This document shows, piece by piece, positions 28,599 through 38,930 of a stretch of 64,000 nt of DNA; the first letter of the stretch is position 1, and every line of letters starts with the position of its first letter. Made by a program: the position numbers and the translations under genes. The stretch spans positions 62,001-126,000 of the forward strand of contig CAVQMC010000011.1 of NCBI GenBank assembly GCA_963713505.1, in the 5' to 3' direction. Origin of the DNA: CAVQMC01 sp963713505. GTDB taxonomy: Bacteria > Bacteroidota > Ignavibacteria > Ignavibacteriales > Ignavibacteriaceae. The notes under the pieces are model-generated. The model was not told the DNA's origin, did not search any database, and was given only the letters and a program-made list of their open reading frames with translations.

Positions 28599-30257
28599 TT
28601 AAGTTTGAATTACTCCCGGATTAAATTTTGGTATATCCGGATTGTTATTTGCAACTTCCAGCGCCATTGAAATATATTCTCTTGTAAGTGCCGGATCGAT
28701 AATTTCATCAATCCATAATCTGGCAGCGGCATAATAAGGATTACTGCTGCTTTCATAAGAATTTATGACTTCATCAAGCTGTTTTTTCTTTTCTTCTTCG
28801 GTTAATTTTTTGCCTGATTTTTCTGCTTGTTTAATTTTTATGTCCAGCAAAACATTGCTTGCCTGCGATCCGCCCATAACTGCAATTTTAGAATTTGGGT
28901 AGGCAAAAATGAATCTTGGATCATAAGCTTTTCCGCACATTGCATAATTTCCTGCTCCGAAACTGTTTCCTACAATTATAGTAATTTTAGGAACAACGGA
29001 ATTAGCAACAGCATTCACCATTTTCGCACCGTCTTTAATTATTCCGCCGTGTTCGGCTCTGCTGCCGACCATAAATCCTGTAACATCCTGCAAAAATACC
29101 AGCGGAATTTTCTTTTGGTTACAGTTCATTATAAATCTAGCAGCTTTGTCCGCGCTATCTGAATAAATAACTCCGCCGACTTGCATTTCACCTGTTTCGG
29201 TTTTCATTACATTTCTCTGATTTGCAACTATACCAACAGACCAGCCATCAATCCTTGCATAAGCAGTAATTACTGTTTTACCGTACCCGGCTTTGTATTC
29301 ATCTATTTCGGAATTATCGACTATTCTCGCAATTAATTCGTAGGTATCATAAGGTTTTATTGGATCTTCCGGTAAAATGCCATAGATCTCTTTTGGAGAA
29401 TAGGAAGGAGGCTGAGATTTTATCCTGTTAAAGCCTGCATTATCCCTTTCACCAAATTTGGATGTTAAACTTTTTATTTGATTTAAACATTCTTCATCAT
29501 TTTTCATTACATAATCCGTAACACCGGAAATATTTGATTGAACTTTTGCACCGCCTAAACTTTCATTATCAATTACTTCTCCGATTGCAGCTTTTACTAA
29601 ATGTGATCCTGCAAGAAATACAGAACCTTCGCCTTCGACAATTAAAGCTTCATCACTCATAATCGGAAGATAAGCTCCGCCGGCAACACAAGGACCCATA
29701 ATTGCAGCAATTTGCGGAATTCCCATTGAAGACATCATTGCATTGTTTCTGAATACCCTTCCGAAATGTTCTTTATCAGGAAAAATTTCATCCTGTAAAG
29801 GAAGAAAAACACCTGCGCTGTCAACTAAATAAATTATCGGAAGTTTGTTATCCATTGCAATTTCTTGTGCACGTAAGATTTTTCTTAACTGTTATTGGGA
29901 AACCATGCACCTGCTTTAACAGTTGCATCGTTGGCAACAATTACATGATATTTATTATTTATTTTTCCAATTCCATAAATTGTTCCGGAGGAAGGAGCAC
30001 CGCCGAATTCTTTATACATATCATAAGCTGCAAAAGTACTCATTTCAAAAAAATCTTTTTCACTGTCGACAAGTAGATTTATTCTTTCTCTTGCAGTTAA
30101 GTTTACCTTTTGCTTTATGTTTTTGTATTGATTTTTCACCGCCTCCGAGTTTAACTTTATCTTTTTCCGCTTTTAACTTTCTAAGTAATTCTTTTTGATA
30201 ATCATCCCGTTTTAAGAATGATTCATTTTCCTTAATTGGATTACCGATTTTTGACAT
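28599..30257 (-). CDS. Acyl-CoA carboxylase beta (carboxyltransferase) subunit, methylcrotonyl-CoA type, frameshifted
   Basis: Carboxyltransferase half of a biotin-dependent acyl-CoA carboxylase. The N-terminus (GGGEKSIQKHKAKGKL, TARERINLLVD), IYLVDSAGVFLPLQDE, GPCVAGGAYLPIMSDE and DVTGFMVGSRAEHGGI are closest to MccB-type subunits. Breaks near 30098, 29890 and 29870, each one surplus A, join three frames into about 550 residues. Upstream lie acyl-CoA dehydrogenase and meaB genes, suggesting leucine or propionyl-CoA catabolism. No biotin carboxylase alpha subunit is in the window. MccB versus PccB is undecided. Confidence 0.84.
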
Positions 30258-30275
30258 TATCTATAATTTTTATTT

Positions 30276-31443
30276 TTAGTTATTATTTAATAAATCTCTT
30301 GAAATTACGATTCTTTGAATTTCAGAAGTACCTTCGCCTATTGTACAAAGTTTTACATCTCGGTAAAACTTTTCCACAGGATAATCTTTTATAAATCCAT
30401 ATCCGCCGAAAATCTGAACTGCTTCGCTTGATGCTCTTTCAGCAATTTCACTTGCAAATAATTTTGCCATAGCAGCTTCTTTTGTGTTCGGCTGACCATT
30501 ATCTTTCATAAATGCTGCTCTTAAAGTTAACAAGCCTTGCAGCCTCAATATTGGTTTTCATTTCTGCTAATTTAAATTGTGTTGCCTGAAATTCACTTAA
30601 AGTTTTATTGAATTGTTTTCTTTCAGTCGAATATTTTAATGCATTATCTAAGCAGCCCTGAGCTAAACCAACACTTAACGCTGCAATAGAAATTCTACCG
30701 CCTTCAAGTATTTTCATTGCCTGGATAAAACCCTCGCCTTCATTTCCTAAAAGATTTTCTGCCGGAACTTTGCAATTATCAAAAGCGAGTTGAGTTGTAT
30801 CGCTGGCTCTCATTCCAAGTTTGTTCTCTTTTTTGCCGACAATAAAACCTTCCATTCCTTTTTCTAAAATAAAAGCGGATATTCCTTTTTTACCTTTTGC
30901 TTTATCCGTTATTGCCATAACTACAGCAGTTTTACCAACGGTGCCGTGAGTTATAAATGTTTTTCCGCCGTTCAAAATATAGTAATCGCCTTTTTTTTCA
31001 GCTGTAGTTTTCATTCCGGCAGCATCACTTCCTGATGCTGATTCCGTTAATCCCCACGCACCAATTTTATTACCTGAAGTTAAGTCAGGTAAATATTTTT
31101 GTTTTTGTTCTTCATTACCAAATTTAAAAATGTGATTTGTACATAAACCATTGTGTGCTGCAACAGAAAGGGAAACTGATGGATCGATTCGTGCTAATTC
31201 TTCAATTATAGTTGCGAATTCAACATAACCTAAACCTGCGCCGCCGTATTTTTCATCTATGATTATTCCGAGAAATCCTAATTCACCAAGTTGTTTAATA
31301 ATATCCATTGGGAATTCCTGAGATTCGTCAAATTCCATAACATGCGGTCGTATATTTTTTTCAGCAAATTCTCTTATTGTGTTTTGAATGATAATTTGAT
31401 TCTCATTTAATTCGCTTATAAAAGGAAATTCAGTCGTTTCCAT
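30276..31443 (-). CDS. Acyl-CoA dehydrogenase, frameshifted
   Basis: FAD enzyme oxidising acyl-CoA to enoyl-CoA, passing electrons to ETF. The N-terminal helical domain is followed by GAWGLTESASGSDAAG (FAD/substrate region), then ERKQFNKTLSEFQATQFKLA. The C-terminal IFGGYGFIKDYPVEKFYRD carries the catalytic-base Glu of short- and branched-chain enzymes. A break near 30531 (one surplus base) joins 314 and 90 residues into about 385. It starts the carboxylase pair and lies downstream of meaB. The substrate is not determined. Confidence 0.88.
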
Positions 31444-31533
31444 TATAGATCCTTTCGATTTTGCTTCAATTAAAAATTTTATGCTTTAAAATAAAAAATT
31501 ATTAAATAATAAATAGTTATAAATTATTATTAC

Positions 31534-32487
31534 TTATATATTATTTTTAAATTTATTTATTATTTCTTCAGCTATGTGATAAGGCGATAGATTTCCGAGA
31601 ACGACTTTTTTCAAAGCAGAATTTAATGAATTCTCACCCTTATCGTTCCATAATTCATCTTTTATTTTTTCTTCCACAATTTCTTTAATTCTATTTTTAG
31701 CCTGTTCTTCTCTTTTAAGAAGAAATTTTTCCGATCTAACCAAATAATCATGATGTCTATTTATTTCTTCTGCTATCTCATCAATTCCTTTGTTTTCCGA
31801 AGCTATAGATTTTATAATATTCGGCATCCATGATTTTTCATCGTGATCTCTCATCATTAAAATTGTTCTTAAAGCAGTTACAGCTTGTTCGGATCCGGGA
31901 CGATCGCTTTTATTTAAAACAAAAAAATCTGCAATTTCCATTAAGCCGGCTTTCATTGCTTGTACAGCATCTCCGGATTCAGGGACAAGAACAACAATTG
32001 TGGTATCTGCCGCTTGAGCAATATCAAGTTCCGATTGACCAACTCCGACTGTTTCCAAAATAATAAAATCATAGCCAGCGGCATCTAAAACATCAGCGGC
32101 ATCAATGGCTTTATTGCTAAGACCTCCAAGACTTCCTCTTGTAGCCATACTTCTAATAAATATTTCCGGATCATGTCCAATTTCAGTCATTCTAACTCTA
32201 TCTCCTAGTAAAGCTCCGCCTGTAAAAGGACTTGTAGGATCAACGGCAATTACACCAACTTTTTTATTTAAGCCCCGGAAATATTTTGTAAGTTGATTTG
32301 TGATAGTACTTTTGCCTGCGCCAGGAGGCCCGGTAAGTCCAATGCGGTAAGCTTTTCCGACTTTGGAATAAATTTTTTTCAACAATACTGCAGAATCGGT
32401 ATTATTGTCTTCAACTAATGATATAGATCTGGCTACTGTTCTTCTATCATTATTAAAAAGTTTTTCAATAAATGTATTTTCAATCAT
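31534..32487 (-). CDS. meaB: MeaB/ArgK family GTPase, methylmalonyl-CoA mutase chaperone
   Basis: 317 residues. The G1 loop is GLTGPPGAGKS (50-60), and DPTSPFTGGALLGDRVRM, ETVGVGQSE and NKSD complete the G3-type family set. MeaB loads and protects adenosylcobalamin methylmalonyl-CoA mutase. No mutase gene is in the window, though the neighbouring dehydrogenase and carboxylase fit branched-chain or odd-chain acyl-CoA breakdown. The older name, LAO/AO transport ATPase, is misleading. Confidence 0.92.
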   Translation of the reverse strand: MIENTFIEKLFNNDRRTVARSISLVEDNNTDSAVLLKKIYSKVGKAYRIGLTGPPGAGKSTITNQLTKYFRGLNKKVGVIAVDPTSPFTGGALLGDRVRMTEIGHDPEIFIRSMATRGSLGGLSNKAIDAADVLDAAGYDFIILETVGVGQSELDIAQAADTTIVVLVPESGDAVQAMKAGLMEIADFFVLNKSDRPGSEQAVTALRTILMMRDHDEKSWMPNIIKSIASENKGIDEIAEEINRHHDYLVRSEKFLLKREEQAKNRIKEIVEEKIKDELWNDKGENSLNSALKKVVLGNLSPYHIAEEIINKFKNNI

Positions 32488-32508
32488 AAATAAGAGTTTT
32501 AAACTTTT

Positions 32509-33429
32509 TTAATTATTTTCTTTAAAAAAGTCCACTGTGACTTTTAGTCCATCTTCAAATTTTGTTGATGGTTTCCAATTAAATTTATTGAATATTTTTT
32601 CTGAAGTAATTACGCTTCTCATTTGTTCACCGGGCGCAGCAGGTCCGTGTTTTTCAACTTGGCCTTTGCCAACTATTTTATTTAAAGTATTAAATACCTG
32701 GTTTACATTTGTTTCAATTCCGGTGCCAACATTATATATATCACTGTTCTTATCATTAAGCACCAAAAGATTTGCTTTTACTACATCTTTTACGAATACG
32801 TAATCTCTTGTCTGTTCTCCGGTTCCGTTGATAACAGGCTGTTCACCCTTTAAAAGTTTAGTTGAAAAAATTGCAACAACACCGGCTTCACCGAAAGGAT
32901 TTTGTCGTGGTCCGTAAATATTTGCGTAACGTAAAATTGAATAATTTAATCCGTACTGAGCATTATAAAAATAAAGATATTTTTCAACCGTAAGTTTAGA
33001 TATTCCATAGGGAGAAAGAGGTGAGGTAGGATGTTTTTCATCGGCCGGAAAATATTCCTGCTCGCCGTATACAGCTCCGCCCGTGGAAGCGAAAATAAAT
33101 TTTTTAACTCTGTATTTAACAGCATTTTGTAAAAGATTAATTGTACCTAAAATATTTGTATTTGCATCAAACTCAGGATCTGCAACGGATCTTCTTACAT
33201 CCATCTGAGCAGCATGATGATCAACAACATCAAATTTTTCTTTTTCAAATAAATTAGAAAGATTTTTATCCTTAATATTAGCTTTTATAAAAGTCGCTTT
33301 CGGATTAACATTTTTTTCAAATCCTGTAGAAAGATCATCAATTATAAAAACATCATGACCATTTTCTATAAATGCATCTGCTATTTGAGAAGCTATAAAT
33401 CCGGCTCCTCCTGTAACTAATATTTTCAT
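32509..33429 (-). CDS. NAD-dependent sugar epimerase (UDP-glucose 4-epimerase-like)
   Basis: 306 residues, extended SDR fold. The NAD-binding motif is VTGGAGFIASQ at the N-terminus. The catalytic triad shows as FASTGGAVYGE (Ser/Thr) and YGISK (Tyr-xxx-Lys). GNLYGPRQ-type sequence appears as NIYGPRQNPFGE. UDP-glucose/galactose 4-epimerase activity is most likely, supplying sugars for glycans. It lies between nadD and meaB, with gaps of 12 and 21 bp. Confidence 0.87.
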   Translation of the reverse strand: MKILVTGGAGFIASQIADAFIENGHDVFIIDDLSTGFEKNVNPKATFIKANIKDKNLSNLFEKEKFDVVDHHAAQMDVRRSVADPEFDANTNILGTINLLQNAVKYRVKKFIFASTGGAVYGEQEYFPADEKHPTSPLSPYGISKLTVEKYLYFYNAQYGLNYSILRYANIYGPRQNPFGEAGVVAIFSTKLLKGEQPVINGTGEQTRDYVFVKDVVKANLLVLNDKNSDIYNVGTGIETNVNQVFNTLNKIVGKGQVEKHGPAAPGEQMRSVITSEKIFNKFNWKPSTKFEDGLKVTVDFFKENN

Positions 33430-33441
33430 TTATACCTTTGT

Positions 33442-34017
33442 CTATTTATAGAGATTGTTTTTTATTATATAATTTTGAACTTCTTTTGTAACTAAAAAAT
33501 CTATTGGTAAATTTTTTTGAAGCCGTTCCCTGATTTCAGATGAACTTATTTCAATTGCCGGCGTTTCTAAGAAATTTGCTTTTTTAAAATACTTGTCTTT
33601 TTTGCGATTATCCTGTTGAGATTTTCTTCTTAAAACTATTAAATTTGCAAGGTTTAAAATTTCATCAGGCTCTTTCCAGCTGTAAAAATCAAAAATATTA
33701 TCATATCCAATTATTAAATCAATTTTGTCATATTTTTTAGATAATATTTTCAAAGTATCAATAGTATAAGAAACATTTTCTCTTTTTATTTCGATATCGG
33801 AGACTTCAAAGTATTTAATGTTCTTAACTGCTAACTTAGTCATTTTTAATCTGTGATTAGCTTCTGTTGATTCATTACCAGTTTTATGAGGAGAAATAAA
33901 AGCAGGAATAAAAATTATTTTATCCAGTTTTCTTAATTCCTTAACCGAACGTGCAGTAATTAAATGTCCTAAATGAATGGGATCAAAAGTGCCGCCGAAA
34001 ATACCAACAGCACTCAT
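33442..34017 (-). CDS. nadD: Nicotinate mononucleotide adenylyltransferase
   Basis: 191 residues, making deamido-NAD from NaMN and ATP. It has GIFGGTFDPIHLGHL (nucleotide-binding GxFxPxHxGH) at residues 6-20 and the C-terminal SSSEIRERL (SxTxxR-type motif). The full length matches bacterial NadD. The ATG overlaps the stop of the upstream gene by 4 bp, implying translational coupling. Confidence 0.94.
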   Translation of the reverse strand: MSAVGIFGGTFDPIHLGHLITARSVKELRKLDKIIFIPAFISPHKTGNESTEANHRLKMTKLAVKNIKYFEVSDIEIKRENVSYTIDTLKILSKKYDKIDLIIGYDNIFDFYSWKEPDEILNLANLIVLRRKSQQDNRKKDKYFKKANFLETPAIEISSSEIRERLQKNLPIDFLVTKEVQNYIIKNNLYK

Positions 34018-34715
34018 TTTAAAAGTTCCTTAAATTCAATAAATAGATTCGTAAATCTTTCATGTATATGCTGACTGCAGTATTCTAAACTTTCTTTTTT
34101 AGATAATTCCCTGTATAAATCTTTGAAATCACTAACATCTTTAATTAACATATAATTTTTCATTACCTGAATAAAATTTTCCAGTTTACTTGCATTAGCT
34201 AGTATTTTATTAAAATCAAATTCTTCAGAATCGATTCCTTTAAAAAGTTCTTCCCTATAAGAATTAAAACCAACAAAAGCTATTTTATTTGTTGGAGTTT
34301 TACCTATGACAACTGCTTCGTCTTCTATTGAAATCAAGTCCAAAGCCTTTTTAATATCTTGTTTTGTTATTCCAATTGAATTATTAAATAATACTAAATG
34401 GTTTGAAAAAGTATCCGAATATTTTTCCGATACATTTTTTATAAAAGATGATTTATTTTGCGAGTTTCCAAAAAATAATTTCGCATTATCTTGACTTACA
34501 TCATAATTCAAAAATGATCTGTCATTTTCATCAAAGCAAAAGATTACAGAATGTTCATGTTCTAAATCTTTTAGATTTTCTTTATGATTTAATAATAATG
34601 TATTATAAAGAAATATTGAACTATCTTTATCAAAGCTTCCGAAGTTTGGTGTTTTTTCGGGATTAAACTGCGGAAATAAAGAGAATAAATAAATAATTGA
34701 ACTGGACTTTATCAT
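34014..34715 (-). CDS. Uncharacterised protein, possibly a degenerate DUF2064 transferase-like fold
   Basis: 233 residues, no family recognised with confidence. The stretch ALDLISIEDEAVVIGKTP then NKIAFVGFNS, with LFKGIDS after it, recalls DUF2064 nucleotidyl-transferase-like proteins (AL.....D.VlGPa.DGGY.LiG). The acidic DGG residues are missing. No signal peptide or membrane helix. It overlaps nadD by 4 bp and follows the PrsW gene by 1 bp or less, so it is part of a tight operon. Function unknown. Confidence 0.55.
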   Translation of the reverse strand: MIKSSSIIYLFSLFPQFNPEKTPNFGSFDKDSSIFLYNTLLLNHKENLKDLEHEHSVIFCFDENDRSFLNYDVSQDNAKLFFGNSQNKSSFIKNVSEKYSDTFSNHLVLFNNSIGITKQDIKKALDLISIEDEAVVIGKTPTNKIAFVGFNSYREELFKGIDSEEFDFNKILANASKLENFIQVMKNYMLIKDVSDFKDLYRELSKKESLEYCSQHIHERFTNLFIEFKELLK

Positions 34716-35669
34716 TTAACTTAACCGAATATTTGTAAGTAAATTATGAATAAAATTACGATAATATTCTATATCTTTTTCATAAAATATTTTACTTGCT
34801 CCGCTTGAATTTTTAAATTCTTTTTTTCTAAAAGCTAAAGTAATTGAAGCTCTAATATATAATTTACGAATGCTTTCATCAACCCAGCCCAATTTTTTAC
34901 GCCTAGGAGAACTGATGATTTTTACATGTTCTTCCGGTAATAATCCGTTTTCAGATTCTTCTAACAATTCAGTATAAATAATTTTTCTTTCACTATGAAT
35001 AGACAAAGAATAAATTGTGATAAAAATAGCAATTGTAAAAATCATAAAAAGGAATCCCCAATAAGCGGTTGATTGAAAACTAATACTTAGATTCCATTCA
35101 AAATGAATAAACATAGCTATTAGAATTCCGAGTAAAGGAAGATAAATTTGTGCTGTTCCTTTTTTTAATTTAGCATAGCCTAAAAATGCACCAAAAGTAG
35201 CAGTTGATACGCAATGCATAACAGCAGAAAATAAAGTTCTGATAATAACTATTGAAATCCAATTATGTAAATTGTTTCCGAAAGAAATAAAATAAAGAAA
35301 GTTTTCCGTCATTCCGAAACCAAGTCCGATTGCTCCGCCGTACACCATTCCGTCAGTCATATTATCAAACTTTATATTTCTAATAGTTATTAAAAGAAAA
35401 AGACCTTTTGTAATTTCCTCTACAAAAGGAGCAACTAGAATTGTATCGATTTTTGAAAGTGCTGCCTGGTTTGTGAGAAAAATAGAAATGAAAGAGGAGA
35501 TTGAAAGACTTCCTATAATTGCCAAAACAATTGCACCGATAGCTCCCCACAAATAATTTTTTAAAACCAAAGAAAAAGGCTCCCTGTCATATCTATCAAA
35601 AAACCAAATTAAAAATAAATAGGAAACCATTGGAATTATTGCAGCCAATGCGGAAGCAAAAATCAGCAT
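34716..35669 (-). CDS. prsW: PrsW family intramembrane protease
   Basis: 317 residues with about eight membrane helices. The glutamic protease motif APFVEEITKG has Glu84-Glu85 and Lys88. TDGMVYGGAIGLGFGMTEN and an internal His in SAVMHCVSTATFGA are the other conserved PrsW segments. Members cleave membrane anti-sigma factors such as RsiW in Bacillus. No sigma/anti-sigma pair is adjacent, so the substrate is unknown. It continues directly into the next gene. Confidence 0.86.
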   Translation of the reverse strand: MLIFASALAAIIPMVSYLFLIWFFDRYDREPFSLVLKNYLWGAIGAIVLAIIGSLSISSFISIFLTNQAALSKIDTILVAPFVEEITKGLFLLITIRNIKFDNMTDGMVYGGAIGLGFGMTENFLYFISFGNNLHNWISIVIIRTLFSAVMHCVSTATFGAFLGYAKLKKGTAQIYLPLLGILIAMFIHFEWNLSISFQSTAYWGFLFMIFTIAIFITIYSLSIHSERKIIYTELLEESENGLLPEEHVKIISSPRRKKLGWVDESIRKLYIRASITLAFRKKEFKNSSGASKIFYEKDIEYYRNFIHNLLTNIRLS

Positions 35670-35777
35670 TAATTATCCGTAATTAATTTATTATAGAATT
35701 TAATATAAATAATATTATCCAGATTTTTGATTAATAGAGTAAAATATTGAGTATAAAAGATTATTGAGAATGAATTT

Positions 35778-37022
35778 TTATTTTTCTTTAATCCAGTTTA
35801 TTATTTCTTTAAATGAAGGCCTTTTCCCGTATGATAAAATTCCAATTCTGAAGATTTTAGATGCAATGATTATCGTAATATAGATTGAAAGGAACATTAT
35901 TATTAATGAAATTAAAATTTCATCCATAGGTACAGGTGAAATATTTATTCTCAACATCATAATAGACGGAATTGTAAACGGAATATAAGATAAAACTTTT
36001 ACAAGAATAGAACTCGGATTTTGAATTGCTGAAAATGCAAGTACAACCGGTAAAATTAATACCATACTAATATAACTTGTCATTTGCTGAGCTTCCTGTT
36101 CAGTTGAAACAACGCTTCCAATTCCTACAAAAACCGCAGTGTAAAAAATAAATCCAAGTATAAAGTATCCGAGCATAGGCAGAATATTTTCGAAAGCTGA
36201 TACGGGAATTAAAGAAGAACCTACAACTGAAATTCCTATTATCACCCAGATAATAATTTGTGCAAATCCCAAAGCACTTAAACCTAAGATTTTTCCTGTT
36301 AATAATTCGTCAGGTGTGCAGCTTGATATTAAAATTTCGATTAATCTATTTGATTTTTCTTCAACCAGACTTCTAATCAGCATTCCGCCGGAGTACAAAA
36401 TCATCATCATCAAAAGCATAATTAAAATGAATGATGTAAAAAACACGGATAAGAAATCGAACTTTTTTTCCTTACCGCCTTTTTCAATTTTAACTGGTTT
36501 TACTTCAACATTTGCTGAAACAATTTTTGCGACGCTGGAATCAACCCTTGCTGATTTTAACTTTTGAGTTATTCTAACATCATTAAATGCTTCTTGAAAT
36601 CTTCCGATATCTCTAAAGTTTCCGACATTAATTCCTCTGAATTCCACGTTTACATTTTTAGTCCCGGCATAATTAATAAACAAATATCCTTCAATTCTAT
36701 TTTTTAATGCAAGCGAATCAGCGTGGTCTTTTATTTCATTTAACGAGTAACCTTTTTCATTTAAATTTAAAAGAATATAATTCGGCTGTCCGTTTTCCAG
36801 TTTATAGTTTTCTAATATATTTTTCATCGAATCAAAATAAATTCCGGAAGTATCTACTATTCCAATTGCTTTTGTTGTTGTGTCAGGCTGTTCAGTTAAA
36901 AGAGTCGGCAGAAGTGAAAATGCAATAATCAGTGCAGGGGTTAAAATTAATGAAATTATAAATGTTTTTGTTTTGACTTTTTCTAAAAATTCCCACTGAG
37001 CCACTGCAAATATTTTTTTCAT
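35778..37022 (-). CDS. ABC-2 type exporter permease (NatB-like)
   Basis: About 414 residues. The start chosen is the Met of MKKIFAVAQWEFLEKVKTKTF at 37022, 4 bp after the ATPase stop; an upstream Met at 37061 would overlap the ATPase. It has one N-terminal helix, a large extracytoplasmic domain (about 45-190) and five or six C-terminal helices, typical of ABC2_membrane_3/NatB permeases. It pairs with the NatA-like ATPase. Efflux of sodium or another small substrate is inferred from family only. Confidence 0.86.
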   Translation of the reverse strand: MKKIFAVAQWEFLEKVKTKTFIISLILTPALIIAFSLLPTLLTEQPDTTTKAIGIVDTSGIYFDSMKNILENYKLENGQPNYILLNLNEKGYSLNEIKDHADSLALKNRIEGYLFINYAGTKNVNVEFRGINVGNFRDIGRFQEAFNDVRITQKLKSARVDSSVAKIVSANVEVKPVKIEKGGKEKKFDFLSVFFTSFILIMLLMMMILYSGGMLIRSLVEEKSNRLIEILISSCTPDELLTGKILGLSALGFAQIIIWVIIGISVVGSSLIPVSAFENILPMLGYFILGFIFYTAVFVGIGSVVSTEQEAQQMTSYISMVLILPVVLAFSAIQNPSSILVKVLSYIPFTIPSIMMLRINISPVPMDEILISLIIMFLSIYITIIIASKIFRIGILSYGKRPSFKEIINWIKEK

Positions 37023-37026
37023 AATT

Positions 37027-37932
37027 TCAATCCCCCAGACTATCCTTATTTTTAATAACATCGATAAAGATTTTATTTAATGTAGGCTCAATAATGGAAA
37101 AATGTGTTATATCTAACCTGCCAATTATAATTCTCAAAAAATCCGAAGGTAAAATATTATCATTTAATTGTATTTCTGCATAGTTATTAAAAAACTCAAC
37201 ATGTTTAACGGCATCAAGTGACTTAATAAAAACTGCATCACCTTCAAACTGAACTTTTACATTATTACTACCGAAGCTTTTCTTTATCTCTGATAATTTT
37301 CCGCCTATTACTTTTTTACCTTTGTTCAAAAGGAAAATTTCCGAGCAAAGTTTTTCCGCAGTTTCCATTTGATGTGTAGAAAGAATTATAATCTTCCCGG
37401 AATCTACAAAGGATAAAATAAGATCTTTTATTAATTGCTGGTTAATCGGGTCATAACCGCTGAAGGGTTCATCGAGTATAAGCAGTTTGGGATCGTGAAT
37501 TATAGAAGTTATAAATTGGATTTTCTGCTGATTTCCTTTAGATAACTCTTCAACTTTTTTGTTTTTGAAATGAGAAATTTCAAGTTTATTCAGCCAATAA
37601 TCTGCGGAATTTAATGCATCATGTTTATTCATATTTTTTAAAGAGGAAAAATAAAGTATAATATCAATAACTTTGCTTTTTTTATATAATCCTCTTTCTT
37701 CCGGCAGGTATCCAATAATGTTCGAAAACTCATTAGTTATCTTTTTCCCGTTGAATAAAATATTACCCGAAGTAGGTTTAATAATATTCAGAACAGTTCT
37801 AATAGTAGTAGTTTTTCCTGCTCCGTTGGGACCTAAAAGTCCGAAAATTTGACCTTCATTTATATTGAATGAAAGATCATCAACAGCCACTACTTTTTTA
37901 AATTCTTTTCTAAGGTTTTCGACAATCAGCAT
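37027..37932 (-). CDS. ABC transporter ATP-binding protein (NatA-like)
   Basis: 301 residues. Walker A is GPNGAGKTT (near 34-42), the Q-loop region GYLPEERGLYKKS, the signature VEELSKGNQQKIQ, Walker B LLILDEPFSG and the H-loop STHQME. A C-terminal DUF4162-like domain follows (FEGDAVFIKSLDAVKHVEF). It forms an exporter with the permease 4 bp downstream and begins the long minus-strand gene run. Confidence 0.91.
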   Translation of the reverse strand: MLIVENLRKEFKKVVAVDDLSFNINEGQIFGLLGPNGAGKTTTIRTVLNIIKPTSGNILFNGKKITNEFSNIIGYLPEERGLYKKSKVIDIILYFSSLKNMNKHDALNSADYWLNKLEISHFKNKKVEELSKGNQQKIQFITSIIHDPKLLILDEPFSGYDPINQQLIKDLILSFVDSGKIIILSTHQMETAEKLCSEIFLLNKGKKVIGGKLSEIKKSFGSNNVKVQFEGDAVFIKSLDAVKHVEFFNNYAEIQLNDNILPSDFLRIIIGRLDITHFSIIEPTLNKIFIDVIKNKDSLGD

Positions 37933-38213
37933 ATTTACATTAAATTTTAGGAATCAAATTAATAAAAAAGATGCTAAATATTTAATTTTTAATTAAAAAT
38001 CTTATTTTATTCTAATGAAAATAATCTCATATTATCTAAGTTCAATACTGTTAAATCTGTTATAAAATATTCGGAATTCAAGGCATGTGATTTAATTAAA
38101 TTTGTCTTAAATAATTGTTTTATCATCATTTAATTACTTTTTAATAAGTTGATTATATTTGTAACTATATCTATATTTTAGGTCGATTTTTTTGTTCTTT
38201 AAAGGAAGTTAAG

Positions 38214-38720
38214 ATGATTATCAAGATATCAAATTTAAATGAAGGTGTTCACGAATTTGATTTCGAAGAACCTGTTGAAAAAATTGGTCTAAATAAACCG
38301 TTCTTAGGAAATATTGTTTTGAAAGTTAATCTTTCTAAAGTTCAGCATCAGGTAATAATAGATGCAGGGTTAAAAGTTAATGCAGATTTAACCTGCGACA
38401 GATGCGGTAGGCCATATAACAGACTTTTAAAGAACAATTACAAAGTAGTTTACCTATTTAGTAATGATGAAATTGAATCCGATGATTTGGATACGGTTTA
38501 TTTGCCGTTAGATACAGATAAGATTAAACTTGATAATGATGCTAGAGATTATGCAATGCTTTCCATACCAATGAAATCATTATGTAAAGAAGATTGTAAA
38601 GGTCTCTGCTTTAAATGCGGTAAAGATTTGAACGAAGGTAAATGCACTTGTGTTGAATCAGATTTTGATGAAAGATGGAAACCTTTAATGGAATTAAAAA
38701 ATAAATTAAATACTAACTAA
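38214..38720 (+). CDS. yceD: YceD/DUF177 family protein
   Basis: 168 residues. A Cys pair in LTCDRCGRPY (near 62-65) and a second cluster CKEDCKGLCFKCGKDLNEGKC are typical of DUF177. Members sit just before rpmF in most bacteria and are linked to 23S rRNA or ribosome assembly. An AAGGAAG ribosome site precedes the ATG. The gene starts the rpmF-plsX-fab operon. Confidence 0.9.
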   Translation: MIIKISNLNEGVHEFDFEEPVEKIGLNKPFLGNIVLKVNLSKVQHQVIIDAGLKVNADLTCDRCGRPYNRLLKNNYKVVYLFSNDEIESDDLDTVYLPLDTDKIKLDNDARDYAMLSIPMKSLCKEDCKGLCFKCGKDLNEGKCTCVESDFDERWKPLMELKNKLNTN

Positions 38721-38733
38721 ATAAGAGAAACTA

Positions 38734-38913
38734 ATGCCTAATCCTAAACGAAAATGGTCTAAAAGCAGAAGAGATAAACGAAGAACACATTATAAAGCGA
38801 CTGCTCCTACCATGGGTGTTTGTTCAAATTGTGGTGAATTAAAATTAACCCATCGAGCATGCCCTTCCTGCGGCTATTATAATGAGCGTTCTATGTTTAT
38901 TCCAAAAAGCTAA
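38734..38913 (+). CDS. rpmF: 50S ribosomal protein L32
   Basis: 59 residues. The N-terminus MPNPKRKWSKSRRDKRR is basic and typical of L32. A four-Cys zinc-ribbon follows (CSNC and CPSC). It starts 13 bp after yceD and 17 bp before plsX, the classical order for fatty acid operons. Confidence 0.96.
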   Translation: MPNPKRKWSKSRRDKRRTHYKATAPTMGVCSNCGELKLTHRACPSCGYYNERSMFIPKS

Positions 38914-38930
38914 ATAAGTAATCCTTTTTA

